NCBI GenBank assembly: GCA_947646735.1
Contig: CANTFK010000909.1
Span: 124,001 to 188,000 of the forward strand
Origin: Peronospora farinosa
Taxonomy: Eukaryota; Oomycota; Peronosporomycetes; Peronosporales; Peronosporaceae
Reading direction: 5' to 3'
Length of the DNA: 64,000 nucleotides
Shown: positions 62,949-64,000 of the stretch, one piece after another
Numbering within the stretch: the stretch's first letter is position 1
Layout of the letters: each line of letters begins with the position of its first letter
The notes under the pieces: model-generated
The model's input: the letters and a program-made list of their open reading frames with translations, nothing else
What the model was told of the DNA's origin: nothing
Databases searched by the model: none
Program-made: the position numbers and the translations under genes

Positions 62949-64000
62949 GGCTCCGCCCCTACTGATCCAGCAACGTTAAGAGAGTTCGCGGAACTCTTGA
63001 CGAAGGTTGATCCCGACACACAGTCACTGTGTGTTGCCACTTTCAGTGATGAGGTATCCCTCATCGCATTGAAGATCGAAGTGACAAAAAATGTCACTTC
63101 GCGCCCTAGTTGATTGTGGGCTTCGAACAACTTTGTTCGATGCCAGTCGCTAGATGATCGTATGCTCAAATATGTTGAGCGCGAGACCCCTCCAACGAGG
63201 ATGAAGGTGCGCCTTGCAACTGGCGCATCCGTAACAGTAAAAAACGTGTAGTGGTAATTTGCTACACGCTTGAAGGCAAAAAGTACGATGATGATTTCAT
63301 CGTACTTGATCTGGATGACAAATTTGATGTCATCCTAGGATTACCATGGCTCAGAAGGTACGAGCTATGGGTCAGCTGGCAGCTGGTAGCATCGAACCGT
63401 GAAGATGCCTGCCGCTTGTTCATCAGATGGCCATCTGATGAACGTCTTGGAGCGTTCACAAGCGTGTGAATGTACTACGAGTGAGTGTGATGGCCTCACT
63501 TGTGGTTCGGTCGTTAGTACGACGCACAAGAACTCAGCGTGACAGACAGTCACGCTGTGGAGCAAGCTGCCGGCGGCTGTGCACAAGCACAGGCAGCGCC
63601 GAAGGTCCACCACTCGAATAAGTCGAGTGGACCAAGACATGAATGCTCGCCTAGAGGGCAGCATTCACCGAAGAGTAAACCGGTTGCCCAGAAGAGGCAA
63701 CACGGTAATCCTAGATCAACTGGAGAGTTGATCGTAGAGGATCTCGCTGTGGTTGCGCCACAACAGCTAGAGGAAGTCGATGGAACAAGTTCCATCGAGC
63801 CTGCGGGAATAAGTCCCCAGGAAATAATCACTGAGGGAATAAGTCCCCAGTGCCCTGAGGGAATAAGTCCCCAGGAGGAAACCGAGACGTTGAACGTCTT
63901 GGTCAATGACGGATCAAACGTAGGCGCTTATACGCTTGATCTGATCGCGCCTCCGAAGTTAACTTCGGAGATAACTCAGTTGCCTACGCTAGAACCTAAA
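62949..64000 (+). pseudogene. pol: Protease and linker remnant of the second Gypsy pol (truncated by window)
   Basis: Around 63113-63140 the aspartic-protease site is present but frameshifted and with a TGA, leaving WASNNFVR in frame after the stop. The second half of the protease is open at 63251-63469 (FIVLDLDDKFDVILGLPWLR, typical of Gypsy proteases). After 63469 the frame is interrupted, then resumes as a linker with three GISPQ units and a LNVL motif up to the window end. RT lies beyond base 64000, if present. Confidence 0.7.
63805..63874 (+). repeat. Three copies of a 16-bp unit in the pol linker
   Basis: gggaataagtccccag occurs at 63805-63820, 63835-63850 and 63859-63874, coding GISPQ each time with spacers of 14 and 8 bp. 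It is an inner linker repeat of the second Gypsy element, comparable in position to the 87-bp array in the first. Confidence 0.9.

Larger units (their letters stand above)
61394..64000 (+). mobile_element. Second Ty3/Gypsy element, decayed, 3' part outside window
   Basis: Order: AT-rich putative LTR, candidate primer-binding site at 61728-61740, gag with zinc knuckle, protease remnant, then GISPQ-type linker running off the right edge. Its gag and protease differ from the first element, so it is a separate family. Several frameshifts and stops show that it is dead. The left border is approximate. Confidence 0.75.

Noticed and set aside
63550..63906. 118-codon minus-strand ORF at the right edge
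   Set aside because: Antisense of the Gypsy linker with its 16-bp repeats.
1..64000. CRISPR arrays, tRNA and rRNA genes
   Set aside because: No regularly spaced repeat-spacer arrays, no clear cloverleaf or rRNA segments were seen by eye; a tRNA scan was not possible.

Overview
The window reads as nuclear DNA of an oomycete, most likely a plant-associated peronosporalean (Phytophthora or downy mildew type); I cannot name the species. The reasons are a broken RXLR-dEER effector gene, a protein with WRKY19-like HGGG zinc-finger repeats, two Psq-like helix-turn-helix genes with the SRAAICNLNKH signature, a chromodomain Ty3/Gypsy element with an antisense reading frame, short introns (53-119 nt, GT-AG), and closely packed housekeeping genes, often head to head, separated by AT-rich or repeat-filled gaps.

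Layout. 1-7.1 kb: 3' part of a Ty3/Gypsy element (gag, then pol with two in-frame TAG stops, antisense ORFs, polypurine tract, 772-bp 3' LTR). 7.2-11.5 kb: repeat graveyard with a decayed LINE 3' end and the RXLR pseudogene. 11.6-26.4 kb: genes for a NOL8-like RRM protein, a 1697-aa TPR plus nucleotidyltransferase fusion, mitochondrial bL21, NAC alpha, a SELENOF/Sep15-like ER protein without its redox motif, a dual-specificity phosphatase and the HGGG zinc-finger protein. 26.4-29.2 kb: gene-poor, with a second copy of a repeat found at 7.5 kb. 29.2-37.8 kb: membrane-anchored subtilisin, CCA-adding enzyme, mitochondrial calcium uniporter, V-ATPase subunit G. 38.2-41.3 kb: two Psq-like HTH paralogs, the second broken. 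42.9-44.3 kb: a four-TM membrane protein. 45.1-50.1 kb: SUV3 helicase head to head with a RanBPM-type CTLH protein. 51.9-60.8 kb: UTP25, VPS26 (one base short in a T run), an SRSF1-like splicing factor, a small Cys-rich protein, an STPR-repeat protein, and dihydrolipoyl dehydrogenase. 61.4-64 kb: the 5' part of a second, decayed Gypsy element running off the right edge.

There are no operons. Functional themes recur: mitochondrial maintenance and energy (bL21m, CCA enzyme, MCU, SUV3, LPD), ribosome biogenesis (NOL8-like, UTP25), protein quality control and traffic (NAC alpha, SELENOF-like, CTLH, VPS26), and RNA processing (SR protein, nucleotidyltransferase). Exon structures were worked out by hand from splice signals plus reading-frame and protein-family continuity, and are stated per gene. 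Family calls rest on motif recognition, not on database searches.
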